Positions 44,372 through 56,564 of a DNA stretch of 64,000 nucleotides are shown here, piece by piece. Position numbers and translations under genes: made by a program. The notes below the pieces were generated by a model, which did not search any database, was not told where the DNA came from, and was given only the letters and a program-made list of their open reading frames with translations. The stretch is from Alopecurus myosuroides (lineage: Eukaryota > Streptophyta > Magnoliopsida > Poales > Poaceae): positions 47,121,920 through 47,185,919 of the forward strand of contig CM054063.1 in assembly GCA_028641055.1 (NCBI GenBank), written 5' to 3'. The stretch's first letter is position 1. The number at the start of each line of letters is the position of its first letter.

Positions 44372-44733
44372 CATCATCGGCATGGAATCGAGGGTCTTCC
44401 TCCCTCGCTCTGAGCCCTTAGGGTTCCGCCGCCAGCCACCGGCGGCCATCTCGGCCGCCATCAAGCGCTTGCCAACCACCCACCAACCTCCAGCCATGCC
44501 AAGCCCGTGCCGCTCCCCTCGGCCCGCTGGGCAGGTCGCATACCCGCGACACGCTCCCACGTCTCGGCCACCCCAAGCCCCATCCCGAGCTCGGTGTCCA
44601 CACCCCCTCCTCCTCCTCCTCCCCTGGCTCGTCGCCCTCAGAGTGCGTCTCTCTTTCCGCGCACAGTTCAGACTCGGAAGATTCGCTGGGTCTCTCTCCT
44701 CCACCCGCTGGATCGAAGGCATCCTACGCTGCT

Positions 44734-47314
44734 GTGGCGCATGGTCCGCTGTTCCCAGGCCGGGGCGATTCCTCGGAGGCCCTTGATGGCCTAGGCATTG
44801 AAGTTGCCTTTGACTTAGGCGGCGAGGGAGTTATTGCCGCGGCGGACCATGCTGCTCCTGCCGGCCTTGATGGTACCCTGCCATGGACCCTGGTGCAAAG
44901 CCGAAAGGCTCGGAGAGATCCCGGAGCGCCCCCTTCCCTGTGCGCCCCCGCCCCCAGGTCACCCCCCCCCCCCCCCGCACCCGCGCTCCGCCCACCTTCA
45001 AATATGACCTCCGCGGTCGCTGTTTCAAGTGTCTCTCACCTCACCACCGAGTCGCCTCCTGCACGAACCTCGTCCGCTGTAGACACTGCCACCAGGCAGG
45101 GCACCTTGCCTTTGAGTGTCGATCCAGGGAGCTCCCGCAAAAATCCTTTCTCCCTCCCAACGCTCCACGCTTCCGCCGCAAACCACCGCCTCCACCTAGC
45201 TCTCGCTCGCCTCTGCTGAAGAAACTGCCTGCAAAAGCTCGCCTCGGCCCCCTTTCCGAGGCAGCTCCGCCTCCGCTGCAGGCTAGGCTTACCTTCCCGG
45301 CAGCGGGCTCGGTTTGCCAGAGGCTGACCTTCGCCGAGCGTGATCAACACCCCGTCGACCCCATGGCTGTTCACGGGATGAGCACCCCCGACATGCCTGT
45401 CGCCCACCCCTATGCCCCTGGTGCAGCAATGCGACGTGCGGGGCGCTCGCATGTCATCGTGGAGTTCGCGCAGGAGATGGTCGACGAGGAGTTAAGGCTC
45501 AGGAGCCACGCCCTGGTCCTCATGGTGGCCGGGGGGAGCCGTCCCCTGTGGCCCTCCCGGATCGTGGATGGCCTCCATGCGAGATTCCCCCAGATGCCGG
45601 CGGGGTGCGTTTCGGTCAGCTTGATCTGCCACGACGCGTTCCTGGTGCAATTCACCTCGGTGCAATGGAGGCACCTAATCCCCATCGACTCGGTCATCAA
45701 CTTAGATGGCTCGCCGCTCGTGGCCAAGGGCTGGTCTCGCCGCTTCCTCGCCGAGATGGTGACGTACCGCTACCGCGTCTGCCTCTTCATCGAGGGAATG
45801 CCGCCGCACAGTTTCAACCTGACGAACGCCGCCCAGCTCCTGCCAACCTACCGCTTCCACGCCGTCGCCTTCGAGTCCGACAGCCGCACCGACATCTCGT
45901 ATTACGTGGTCTACGCCTGGACGGAGGACCCGAATTCTATCCCCACAGACACCATGTTCGATGTCATCGAGCCTCGGGTGAACATCGATCCGCTGACGGA
46001 GCTCGACCTCCCCGACGGTTTCTTCGAGATCTTCGAAGAGGACCCGGCAACCCCCCAGCCGGAGCTGTCACCACCACGGGCCCTCAGGTACCACGTGATC
46101 ATCCACCTCGACTACCTGACGCGCTACCCCTGTTCGGCTGGCCGCCCTGACGGAGCCACCTCCGATGACGACGACGACGGCCACCCGCGCACGAGGCGGT
46201 ATGACTGGCAGTGGAGGGTGGTCGACGGCACGGCCGTGCCTGTGCGCCACGCCTCGGGCTCCGTCTTCCAACGCCTTGGTGCCGCGGACAGGCAGAGCCG
46301 CCGCCGCCGTCGCAGGCAGGTGTACGTCCCTGTGCAACGCGCCGCCGTGCCGCCCGCGTGCATCGAGGCGGCCTCGCCGCGGTTGGAGAGCGCAGACGGA
46401 AACCTACCTGCTGATCCTGGCGCCGTCAAGGGCATCGGGACACCTGGCCCTGCATCGCCTAACGGCACGGGTCCCCCTCACGTCGCGCGACCCCGCAGCG
46501 GATGGAGGGCGCAGACGGAAACCTACCAGAGACAGGCGCCGTTGATGGCATCGGGATCCCTGGCCCTGCGCCGCCCCACGTCGCGGGTCCCCCTGCCTGC
46601 CTGGAAGTACTGGAGGGTCCCTTGATGCTGCCTGAGGTCCTGCCGGTGCCTGAGGCGCAGGTCCGTGAGGAGGTTCCTCCTCCAATCAGGGAGTTGATGT
46701 CCCCTGTTGACTCTATGGTTGTCGCTGACGAGGAAGCTGATCCCTGGATGCCAGCACGCTCCTTTGCCTCTTCTGGATTGGAGATCACGGGCACTCTGGT
46801 CCCCCTTCAGGCGGTTGACGACAAGGAGTGCTTTGACCCTGTGGTGGACGCCCAGCTGGCCCTGGGTGGGGGCCACGTGCTCCGCGAGGCGGAGGGCCCG
46901 GTCATCGCTGACCCTGCGCCAGTCGGGCCGGGCGACGCTACCGCCCTCCAGCGTTTCTTGGGCCAGGTTGGCAAGCCCATCTCACCAGGGCTACTTGCTG
47001 GGCCCTTCCCCAAACTGCCGGGCACGCTGAAATCCATTCCACCAGCCACAGATGTGCGGCGGAGCCGCCGACTGGCGAATCTCCCGCCTGAGCTGCAGGG
47101 ACCAGTGCTCACCGTCGCCAGGAAGCTGGTCTGCCGCAAGCTGGGGGAAGAGTTCGAGGAGCCAGTCGCAGACCCGGGGGCCCTGCTTGCGCGCTACTCG
47201 CGGCTCTTCCAAGATGGACCGCTGACTGAAGGGCAGATCCAGGCACTGACCGAGCTCGCTGCCAGCGCTTGTGGGGGCAGGAGGAAGGCCGCCGCTGTCG
47301 CGGTAACCGCCTGA
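44734..47314 (+). pseudogene. LINE ORF1 (nucleic-acid-binding, CCHC), frameshifted
   Basis: Readable in three overlapping frames. The first (44734 onward; KASYAAVA just upstream, GLDGTLPWTLVQ) shifts in a run of 15 Cs near 44960. The second (to 46625) has two zinc knuckles, CFKCLSPHHRVASC and CRHCHQAGHLAFEC, then a DUF4283-like region and a DDDDD stretch. A tandem duplication of about 115 bp at 46384-46600 (GCGCAGACGGAAACCTACC repeated) accompanies the next frame change. The third (46502-47314) ends VAVTA and contains RRSRRLANLP. ORF1 proteins bind LINE RNA. Not translatable as one protein in this copy. Confidence 0.8.
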
Positions 47315-47365
47315 GCACCCTGCGCCGCCTCTCCTTTCTGCTGTCTCTCTGGAGTGTCAGTTTTC

Positions 47366-50300
47366 ATGATTAGTTGCAATTTGTTCGTGTGGAATGTCAG
47401 GGGATTAAACTCCCAGGCCAAACGTGATTCTGCTAGGGCTGTTATTTCTTTCAACCGTTCTAGCCTAGTTTGTCTGCAAGAAACAAAGTTATCGGTGATG
47501 GATATTAATCTGGTGATGGATATCTGTGGCTCGAATTTCTCTGGGTTCAGCTTCTTCCCTTCTGATGGTGCGAGCGGGGGACTGCTGCTGGCTTGGACGA
47601 ACGATCTGCTTGTCACCCCAATTCAGAGCTCCAAGTGCTGTATCTCCGCGATCTGCTCGCACACTGCTAGCGGATCTTCATGGACAGTGATAGGGGTATA
47701 TGGTCCGCAGGCTGCTGCTGATAAACTGGTGTTCCTGAACGAGATTCAGTCAATCGCCAACTCTTGTACCGGGCCGCTGCTAATCCTAGGGGATTTCAAC
47801 TTGATCGCGGCGGCTGATGAGAAGAGTAATGGCAACATCAACAGAGGCCTGATCAACGCTTTCAGAAATTTCATCAATGTGCAAGAATTGAAAGACCTTT
47901 ACCTGCTGGGCCGGCGATACACTTGGAGCAACGAGCAGCTTGCCCCTGTCCAGGTGCGCCTGGATCGTGTCCTCTACAACCCGGATGCCGGGTTCCCTAA
48001 CGCAGTCCTCCAGGCGCTCTCCTCCGCCTCCTCTGACCACTGCCCCCTGCTGCTCACAACCAACACATCATTCAGGCTGCAGCGCAGTTTCAGGTTCGAG
48101 AACGCATGGGTCCGGCTTGATGGCTTTCGGGAGGTGGTGCTCTCGGCGTGGACGACCGCACCCAGCTCCCCCGACCCCTACAAGAACCTGGCCAATAAGC
48201 TCGACCACTGCACCAAGAAGTTGACCTAATGGGCTGCCTCGCTAATGCACGACCTAAGGTTGCGAATGATGATAGTCAACGAGCTCATTTTCATGCTTGA
48301 TCAGGCCAGAGATCACCGGCCGCTCTCCACGGCTGAGCACACCTTCAGAGGCCACTTGAAGATGCAGTGCTTAGGGCTTGCTGCCCTTGACAGGTGTATG
48401 TGGCGCCAGAGATCTCGCTATCTTTGGCTCACAGAAGGGGACTGCAATTCCAGGTTTTTTCACCAGAAAGCGAACGCCAGAAGAAGAAAGAGCTTGATCC
48501 CTAGTCTGACAGTCAACGGCAGCTGTGTTGCCGACCATGAGCAGAAGCTGAACTGTTTTTGGGAACACTTCAATGACATCCTGGGTGGCCATACCAGCAG
48601 ACAAAACGAGTTAAACCTCGCTGCACTCAATTTCCCTCGCCTTGACCTTGCTGATCTAGATTGCACATTCACCCTTGAGGAGGTTAAGAAGGCGATGTTT
48701 GATATCCACCCAGAAAAAGCAGCAGGTCCTGATGGCTATACGGGGCTCTTTTACCGCAGCTGCTGGGACATAATCAAGCTTGACTGGATGGCTGCCTTCC
48801 TGCATTTCCAAAACCTCTACACACAGCATCTGCAGATTTTGAACAAGGCAACCATGATCCTCCTTCCGAAGCACGCTGACGCTTGCTGCCCGCAAGACTA
48901 TAGGCCGATTAGTCTTATTCATGGCTTCGCGAAAGTCACCGCAAAGATCCTTGCGACTAGGCTGCAACCAAAGATGGACAAGATGATCTCCCCATGCCAA
49001 AATTCTTTCATAAAAGGCCGAGCAATACACGACAACTTCATCTATGTCCAATCAGTGGCTAGGGTCCTCAGGCAAAGGAAGATACCTGCACTTCTGCTCA
49101 AACTGGACATCTCCAAAGCATTTGACTCCATTTCTTGGGAATTCTTGCTCGGTTTGATGCAACACAGGGGTTTTGGCAGGAAGTGGTGTGGGTGGATTGC
49201 TGCTTTGCTACTAACTTCTTCCACTAGAGTACTCATGAACTCTACACTCTCCAACACCATATGGCACAAGAGAGGACTAAGGCAAGGGGACCCCCTATCA
49301 CCCCTGTTATTTATCCTAGTCATGGACTGTTTGGGAAGGCTCATGGACAAGGCTCATGTGGAGGGAATCCTTGCCCCCCTTGGTAACCAGCTGATCAAGC
49401 ACCGTGCGTCCATTTACGCAGACGACGTTATGATCTTCATCGCACCAACTCTGAATGACTCCACGGCTGTTTCATCCATCCTGGAGCTGTTTGGCAACGC
49501 CACGGGCCTTCGCACTAACCTGAGCAAGAGTAAGATTCTCCCAATAAGGTGCGATAACGTCAACCTTCAGCCCCTGGAACATGCTTTTGGCTGCCAGCTG
49601 GACACTTTCCCCTGCAATTACCTGGGAATGCCACTCTCGGACAAGAAATTGAGGAAAAACGACCTGCAGCCCATTATTGACTGTCTAGCCAAGAAAGCTG
49701 CTGGGTGGAAAGGTAGGTGGATATCCATCGATGGGCGTTTAATCCTAGTTAGATTCGTCATGGCGGCCATGCCTATATACCAACTACTAGCGATTGACTT
49801 CTCGAAGTGGGCTCAGAGGCAGATTGAAAAAATTCAGCGGGCCTTCCTGTGGACTGGAACTGACACTGTTAGCGGAGGTAAATGCCTAGTCAAATGGTCC
49901 CAACTATGCACTCTAACCAATTATGGAGGTCTAGGCATTCCAAACTTAACAATGCAAGGAAGGGCACTTAATTTGAGATGGCAGTGGCAGAGTAAGGTTA
50001 GTGCTGATAAACCCTGGAGGGGCTTACCCATGGTGTTCTCGAAGGAGGCGACCTCACTCTTCCAGGCCTCAACCTCAATTACCATTGGCAATGGAGAAGA
50101 CACATCCTTTTGGGATGATCATTGGTTGAATGTTGTTCCTCTAAAGGACCAGTTCCCCCTTCTTTTGAAGCACAGCAGAGGCCGAAAGATCACAGTGGCG
50201 CAGGGTATTAGGAACAGACATTGGGTGAACCTGATAAAGCCTAATCCCAGCGAGCCAATTCTCAGAGAGTACATCGCCCTCTGGCAGCTCACGCAGGAGA

Positions 50301-50902
50301 CAACTACCACGGACGCCCCTGATGTTTACACTTGGAAGTGGACTGCCAATGGAGTTTACACCGCTAAATCTGCGTACCAGATACAGCTTATGGGCAGGAC
50401 AGAAGTAGAGTTTAATGATCTCATCTGGAAGATACAGATCCCAGGCAAAGTGCGCTTCTTCGCTTGGTTAGCTATTCAAGGGAGATGCCTTACGGCAGAC
50501 AACCTAGCCAAGCGTGGATGGCCGCACAACCCAACGTGCCCCTTATGCAACCTGGGAGACGAGACCTCTCTTCATATGCTAGCCTCATGCCCCTACTCTG
50601 CCGGCATTTGGGGATACTGCCTCACTAAATTCAAGTTCTCTTTCGACCTAAGGCCATCACAGCACATCACTGATCTAAAGGAGTGGTGGATCAATGCACT
50701 CAACAGTTTGGAGGCAGTACGGCGCAGCCATTTTTCGTCGCTTGTAATGACTGTCCGGTGGTTCATCTGGCGCGAGCGAAACGACAGGATCTTTAACAGC
50801 ACATCGACAAGCTTTTTGAGCATCTGCGACAAGATCAACTGTGAGTTTGACTTCTTGGCAGCAGCGGGCCTCAAAGGAGCGACCTGGATTAGGCCGCGTT
50901 GA
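47366..50902 (+). pseudogene. LINE ORF2: endonuclease plus reverse transcriptase, one nonsense codon
   Basis: Starts ATG 47366 (MISCNLFVWNVRGLN). APE endonuclease motifs: WNVRGLN, CLQETK, ILGDFN, LDRVL and SSDHCPLL. A TAA at 48227-48229 breaks the frame, which then continues in phase. RT motifs: PQDYRPISL, LLKLDISKAFDSISWEF, RGLRQGDPLSPLLF and YADDVMIF with the catalytic DD. A zf-RVT-like C-terminus follows (WKIQIPGKVRFFAWL, CPLCNLGDETSLHML). Total about 1178 codons, normal for plant L1. Endonuclease nicking and target-primed reverse transcription are family knowledge. Only the single stop appears to disable it. Confidence 0.9.
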
Positions 50903-51088
50903 CAGCAACATCCTTCATCTAGCCGTTAATCTCTTAACCTCTAGAATGTAGTCTCAGTGTACAGTTTTGTTTTCACTGTTTTTCTGCTGTAGTTCCTTTG
51001 AACTATGGTTCAAAACCTTTGTATTTGCCAATGGGCTTTTTCTCTTAATATATCAGAACGCAGCGCTGCTGCTTTCATCATCGGCATG

Positions 51089-51345
51089 CCACCACGTTAC
51101 AGAAAACGTGCAGTCCAAAACAGAGTGTAAAACCCGTCCCGGCGATAATATAATCGAAAAAAGATAACACAGCGTCAGGCTAGTGCTGCATATAACGTGT
51201 CAGCGTCAGGCTGGACCCTCGTACAAGCTGTGTGCGGAAGAGAATGAGCCAGGGTAGCTCTCACCTTATCCAGCTCCCGTGTTCAGTTGAGGCAGGGAGG
51301 AGAGCTTTTTTTTTCTCTCCTCCACACAGACCAGCCAAACGAGCC
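51089..51345 (+). promoter_or_regulatory. Short promoter of the plastid membrane-protein gene
   Basis: Only 257 bp separate the LINE target duplication from the ATG. Present are CATATAAC (TATA-like, near 51189), a CAGCGTCAGGCT direct repeat (51170 and 51202), and CACCTTATCC (about 51262), the complement of an I-box GATAAGG associated with light-regulated plant promoters. Assignments are by motif only. Confidence 0.5.
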
Positions 51346-51773
51346 ATGGCCACTAGGGTCATTTCTCCCTCCCTCCTCGCCGCCGGCAGCGGTGCCGCCG
51401 CCTTTGCCACCCCGTTCCCATCGAAGAAAGGCGGCAACCTGCTCATCAGCAGGCGCTCCAGAATCTCCGCGCAGCTCGGTGGTGGTGGAGACGGAGACAC
51501 CAAGTCTGACGGCAAGAAGAAGTTCATCACCAGAGAAGAGGAACCAGAGCAGTAAGCATGCGTTGCATAAGCTCATCCTGATGATGTGGGTTTCATGCTT
51601 CATTTGGTGTGGATGATGCGCGCAGGTACTGGCAGACTGCAGGGGAGAGGAAAGGGGAGAACCCCATGATGACGCCGCTGCCCTACATCATCATCTTCGG
51701 CATGTCCACCCCGTTCATCATCCTCGCCATCGCATTCGCCAACGGATGGATCAAGGCGCCCCTCATCCGCTGA
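51346..51773 (+). CDS. Small plastid-type single-pass membrane protein
   Basis: Two exons, 51346-51551 and 51626-51773, with a GT-AG intron of 74 nt splitting a Gln codon; 117 aa. The N-terminus (MATRVISPSLLAAGSGAAAF... RRSRISAQ) is Ser/Ala/Arg-rich and low in acid, like a chloroplast transit peptide of about 40-45 residues. A charged segment (DGKKKFITREEEPEQYWQ) and GENPMMTPLP follow, then a membrane helix at about 88-108 (YIIIFGMSTPFIILAIAFA) and a short basic end. It looks like a conserved plant thylakoid or envelope protein. I believe similar small proteins exist in Arabidopsis as unnamed transmembrane proteins, but I cannot name it. Intact, with the LINE directly upstream. Confidence 0.85.
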
Positions 51774-54245
51774 CCTCACCAACCTCTCCTCCTCCCCTCC
51801 TTGGATCCACTTCCATCTACTGAACGACTGCTTGACTTGATTCCATTCCATAGAGATAAGCTTCCGTCTGTTTTGTACTCTATGCAAATCCAGTCCAATA
51901 CTGTAAAGCTGTAGTATTTCACTACTTCAGTTCAGAGGAGATCATTGTATACTTCAGTGAGCAGCTGTGCAAGAATAATTTTTCCCCATGCTTGACTACC
52001 CTGTTTTTGTTAAGCTCGTGTGGTGTGCACTCTCTACAGTTCATGCTTGACTACCCTCTTTCGTGCTTGATCACTATCATGTAGGCGCGCGTCGCCGCGC
52101 CCATCCATTAGGTAAATAATGGTTAGCAATGGATGAAAATATGTTTGATTTTAACATTTTCCAAAGTGTTGAAACATTTGCAGGCTGAGCCCGTAAACTA
52201 ATTCCATCCAGATTAGTTACTTAGTTTGTTGAACCTTACACAGTGAAAGTAGAGGTGATAGCGATTCGATTTGGCCACCTGAAAATGTAATCGTGGCAGT
52301 ATACAACAAGAGGTGGCCAAATGATGATTAGCAAACTTACCGCACATATATCATCAGGTCTTGCAATAATAGATCCATAGAGCCGTGAGAAATTTCAGAA
52401 CTGCGTGCCCTGCGAAAGCGAACATGGTATATACATAATGAGAATATAATCTCTTGGAAGAATTGCTTATGCACCACACCATGAGATAGAACATCACACA
52501 AACGAAAGCATTTAGTTTGAACATCATCGGACAACAACCAAAATTAAATCTAATCCAAGATATATACCAGAAAAAAAAGGATTACATATCTGTCCCAAGG
52601 GCACCCTCTGAAACTTTTGCATAAATGTATCAACAAATATATTTTTCAGAAAAGGCTGAAACTTTTAAAAAAAATTGTGCAGTAATCTGGAGGAACCAGG
52701 ACAACAAATAAAAAGGACTTTCTCAAACAAAGAATGAGAAAAACTAAAACAAGATAGGCCATAGTTACAAGTCCCTCTGGGTGATAATATAGATGCCATG
52801 ACCGTATGAATCAGGCAACTACTTTTTAACACCACAGGTCATCGCCACCGGGATCCCTTAACACCAACCTCTTATTTGAAGAAGTAAACTAACCGCACAA
52901 AAAATTTAAACATAAGACTGATGCGATCTCGACAGTTCAGGTCTTCATTTCTTCCACGTTGAGAATTTAAGAAGAAACAAAGTATAATTTGGATCATCGT
53001 CGGGGAACGAGCAGAGCTTCAAACAGAAAAGCAAATCCAAAAACAATTTGCCTCAGGTTCTATAAATCCAAAATATAATTTCTTACTGTTCTTCAATTCT
53101 TATTTCTATGTGAGCATCTTTTATCATTACTGGCTTGATCAGGAACCGTTTCATTGGTATCACATCCTCCAGGCCTGGAGGTGCCTCCGGGACGGCACGC
53201 CACATCGTCTGCTTCTCCTCCACCCGTGGAAAGTACTCACCACCGTGACATGCGTTAGCTTCCAATGACAGCGCAAAGTACAATGCAGTTCATGCAATTG
53301 AGATCTGCAAAAAGGGCAACTGAGCGATGAACGAATCAATTGAGGGATGAACAAAATGGAATCAACGATAAGCAACAAACAAATGGATACAATGATGAGC
53401 TATGAAGAAAGTTAAATCCCTAACTCATATCTGCAATCTAGAAGCACAATCATGTGGACAAATGCGTCGGTGGACTACGAACGCAGATTGCGCAAAACTA
53501 AAATACTGCGCCGGTTAATCGAAGCCCTAAGTTCTAACACTACGGAACAAAGATCCCTATGACATTTGTGGTCCATTCATGTCGAGCAACCGCCGCGAAC
53601 CGCCGTGGTCCATACAAGAAAAAACCAAATCGAGCACCCCCAATCGGAAAATCAAGTACTGCATGTTGAAGATCGGAGTCGAGCAATCACTTACATCGCA
53701 GATCGGAGCTGAAAAAGACTGTCTCGCCGCCATAGTCGAGGAGGAATATCCCGCCGCCAGACTGCACACCCACGGGCGTGGGACATCATCAGTAGTGTTC
53801 GGCGCCATTAATGGCTCCAGCAATCCGGGCATCGCCACGGCGGCAATACATCTAGATTCTACCCTGGATGCGGTTGCAAGGACGGTGGCGGTGGCTTGAG
53901 CCGCTGCTGCTTGATGGCTGGTACAAATGGGAGACGACGCTCTGAGCATCTTTGCCAGACCGACGGGAGCCTTTCCCACCGGCGACAAGACCCAACGGGA
54001 GTGTGCTTCCACGGCGGCCAGTCGGGTAGGGCGGCACGGGGGAGGAGGAGCGCTGGCCATCGAGTTGGAGCGGGGGTTGAGGATAGAGAGAGCTGGACAG
54101 ACGAGTGGGTGGTGAGGGGAGTGGGGAGTGCTGAGTTATGCCGACCCAATGGAATCGATTCAGGTGTATGTATCAAGAAGCGGAATTTATTTATCCACGC
54201 GACAGAGGGCCCACTCGGTGAGATTACATCCATAAAGTTGTGCAC
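51774..54245. other. 3' flank and unassigned minus-strand region
   Basis: 51774-52000 is the 3' UTR of the plastid protein gene. Beyond it, several minus-strand segments are framed by good splice signals (for example CGCTTTCGCAG before 52409 and GTAAGT after 52343, CTTTTTGCAG before about 53305 and GTGAGT near 53240), and 53557-54060 has a Ser/Ala/Pro-rich frame. Together they suggest a decayed or non-coding spliced transcript on the minus strand. No piece matches a protein I recognise (one 60-codon block includes GGEYFPRVEEKQTMW). Confidence 0.3.
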
Positions 54246-56560
54246 TGATGTCTACTACGCGTTTCTATTCTTATAGACTATGTTCGGCTTCTAAGCGTAG
54301 AGTTTTGTAGGACTGCAGCAAATTTCCCTCAAGTGAGTAATTCAAGGTTTACCGAACTCAGCGAGGTGTAGGTTGAGTGTATACCTCTCAAGCAACGCTG
54401 CAATTAAGATACGAGAAGTCTCTTGTTTCACCAACACGTCTAATAAAATTGTCAGTTGTATGGGTGCACTAGTTCGGCGAAAAGATGATAAAATATGGAT
54501 AATATGGATGGTAAAACATGGTATTGTAAATCTGTACTAAAAATTGTTGTGAGGTAACAAGTAGCAAAAATGAAAGTAAACGGTATAGAAATGGTTGGAA
54601 ACAAGGCCTAGGAATCATACTTTCACTAGTAGTAACTCTCAGCGACATTAACATAATTAAACGTGTGATATTTCCTCTAACAACATGCATGATATATGTC
54701 ACTCAGAAAATCGTTCCTAGTGGATCAAATAGGATGGGAATCATGTAGGGCTACAAAAGCACGCCTTAAAGTTCACGTTCCCATCAATGGACAACCCAGC
54801 CCTATCACTTTGAGCATCTGAAGATAGTACTAATAAACACCACAACCTATCTCTTGAATAGTATATTTCTAATACAAATATAGCACCCACACTGTCACCT
54901 TGGCACCATGAAGATTATAATCAACACAAGCATCAAGAAACCGCATAATTCCATAAGTTAATCCAACAAAATAAGAACAAGTTCATGACAAGTTGAAAGA
55001 GCATATCTCGCCTAATTATGTTTTGTCTGTTTGATCACAACATTTATATGATTTAACAATGTGCTCTTGTTGCTAGGCCATCTTGCTATATTTATTATTG
55101 GTGGATGTTTCCCAAAAAGGGATAAAAGATCGAAGATTCTTTTTCGATGTGGATGTAGAATCTCTAGGCCAGAGTCTCCGGTGTTCCTGACCAGAGTCTC
55201 CGGACTAAGGATTAATCACAAAGACAACCACTATGTATCACACACTGATGCCTGTGTGCAAACTTGGCGGATACTCGATGGAGTCTCCGGCCGGACTGGA
55301 GTATCCAGACTCAGGATTTCTCAACGCCAAGACATGTCTATGTCTCGCACTGGCATCAGTCCAGAAACATGTCGGAGTCTCCATACTTTCGGTGAAGTCT
55401 TTGGCCCTGCGGAAACTTGCCGGAAACTCTAGAAGGTCGGAGTCTCCGGACTTAGACTAGAGACTTCGGTGTGACGATTCTGCAGCTCCTTCAAACGGAT
55501 ACATTTTGGGATAGGGTATAAATTCCCCTCTCCTTCTTCCACCTCAAGCCAGCTCGTCCAGCATTGAATTCCACCATTAATGAGCTCAACTAAAATCTAG
55601 ATTCTTTCAATCTCTGCACCCAAACTTGTTTGTCTTCGGAGGATTAAAGGAGAAGGCCCCTATCTACATCTTCACCAAGCCGTTCTTGATTTCCCCCTCA
55701 TTCACTTGAGGGATTTGTGTCTAGGGTTTCGTTGTAGACAACCTAGACCTATTGTTACTCATTTGTTGCTTGTAACAGATTCTCTGTGTTCGTGCCCCAA
55801 CCTTATTGTAAAGTCACCAGATTCTGCGTCAAAGGATTCCAATAGTGGAATGTGAACTAGTACTTTATGGTAAGGTTCATCGAATAATAGGGTGAGTCAT
55901 TTGTGGCGTTGAGTAAGCCTTTGTAGCAAAACTCACACCCCTCCAACGAGACGTCCTCCCCCCAAAATAAGTAAACTCGGAAATACATCCTTGTCTTCGC
56001 GTGCTTCCAATTTGGTCTCTTCTATCCTTTAGTTTTACTTTGTGCTTGTATCTTGTTTAGTGTATCCCTTGTCATATAAGTAAATTCACCTTAGCTGCAT
56101 ATCTAGAGAATTTTGTGTTAAGTCAAAAATAAAAAAAGGTACAAAAATTTGGAGGTAGCACATATTCACCCCCATCTAGGTGCCCATATGATCCGTTCAC
56201 AAGTATACTTCTAATCCATGATCCACAGAGCCACACACGGCACCAGCACTGTCACTGTGGCACCGTGGGACAGAGGTGACTCCAAAAGATTATACTAGAT
56301 AAAATCACTTGAGCACATCACATCCATTACATAATGAAGGGGAAACATCATATATTCAACTATAATAACATAGCTAACGTTCACAATCAAGATCACACCA
56401 TGAGGGAGAAAGATAACCATATAGCTGCTAGCATGAGCCCTCGGCCCCACGGAGGGACTACTCCCGCATCATCGTGGGAGGCAAAAACATCAATCAAGAT
56501 AGCTCCGATGGCACCTCCCCTGGCAGACTCACATAATAGAGACGTTTGTCCCCCAAATTA
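54246..56560 (+). repeat. High-copy Triticeae repeat, copy B
   Basis: Same family as 1664-1852 plus 11146-11817, starting TGATGTCTACTACGCG and interrupted by a solo LTR (54994-56199). The part after the LTR (CACACACGGCACCAGCACTG...) matches 11740-11815 of copy A. Copy B runs on past the point where copy A was cut, to about 56560. Non-coding. Confidence 0.7.
54994..56199 (+). mobile_element. Solo LTR, Sirevirus-type Copia
   Basis: 1206 bp, TGAAAGAGCATATC...GATCCGTTCA, with the perfect TSD CAAGT (54989-54993 and 56200-56204). No internal region remains, so it is the product of LTR-LTR recombination. The end (TATTCACCCCCATCTAGGTG) resembles the end of the full Copia LTR in this window. It carries several AGTCTCCGG(A) motifs (55170-55450) and GGTATAAATTCCC near 55516, a likely TATA box. 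Confidence 0.92.
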
Positions 56561-56564
56561 GGTT

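Larger units (their letters stand above)
44385..51075 (+). mobile_element. Full-length plant L1-type LINE
   Basis: Flanked by a perfect 13-bp target-site duplication CATCATCGGCATG (44372-44384 and 51076-51088). It carries ORF1 with CCHC zinc knuckles and ORF2 with APE endonuclease, RT and a C-terminal zinc-knuckle domain. The 3' end follows the plant LINE pattern CTTAATATATCAGAACGCAG...CTGCTTT instead of a long poly(A). 6.7 kb. Decay is slight: frameshifts in ORF1 and one nonsense codon in ORF2. Confidence 0.95.

Noticed and set aside
45036..47318. Numerous minus-strand ORFs across the LINE
   Set aside because: Shadows of GC-rich LINE ORF1. The plus strand carries the CCHC knuckles and continues into endonuclease and RT.
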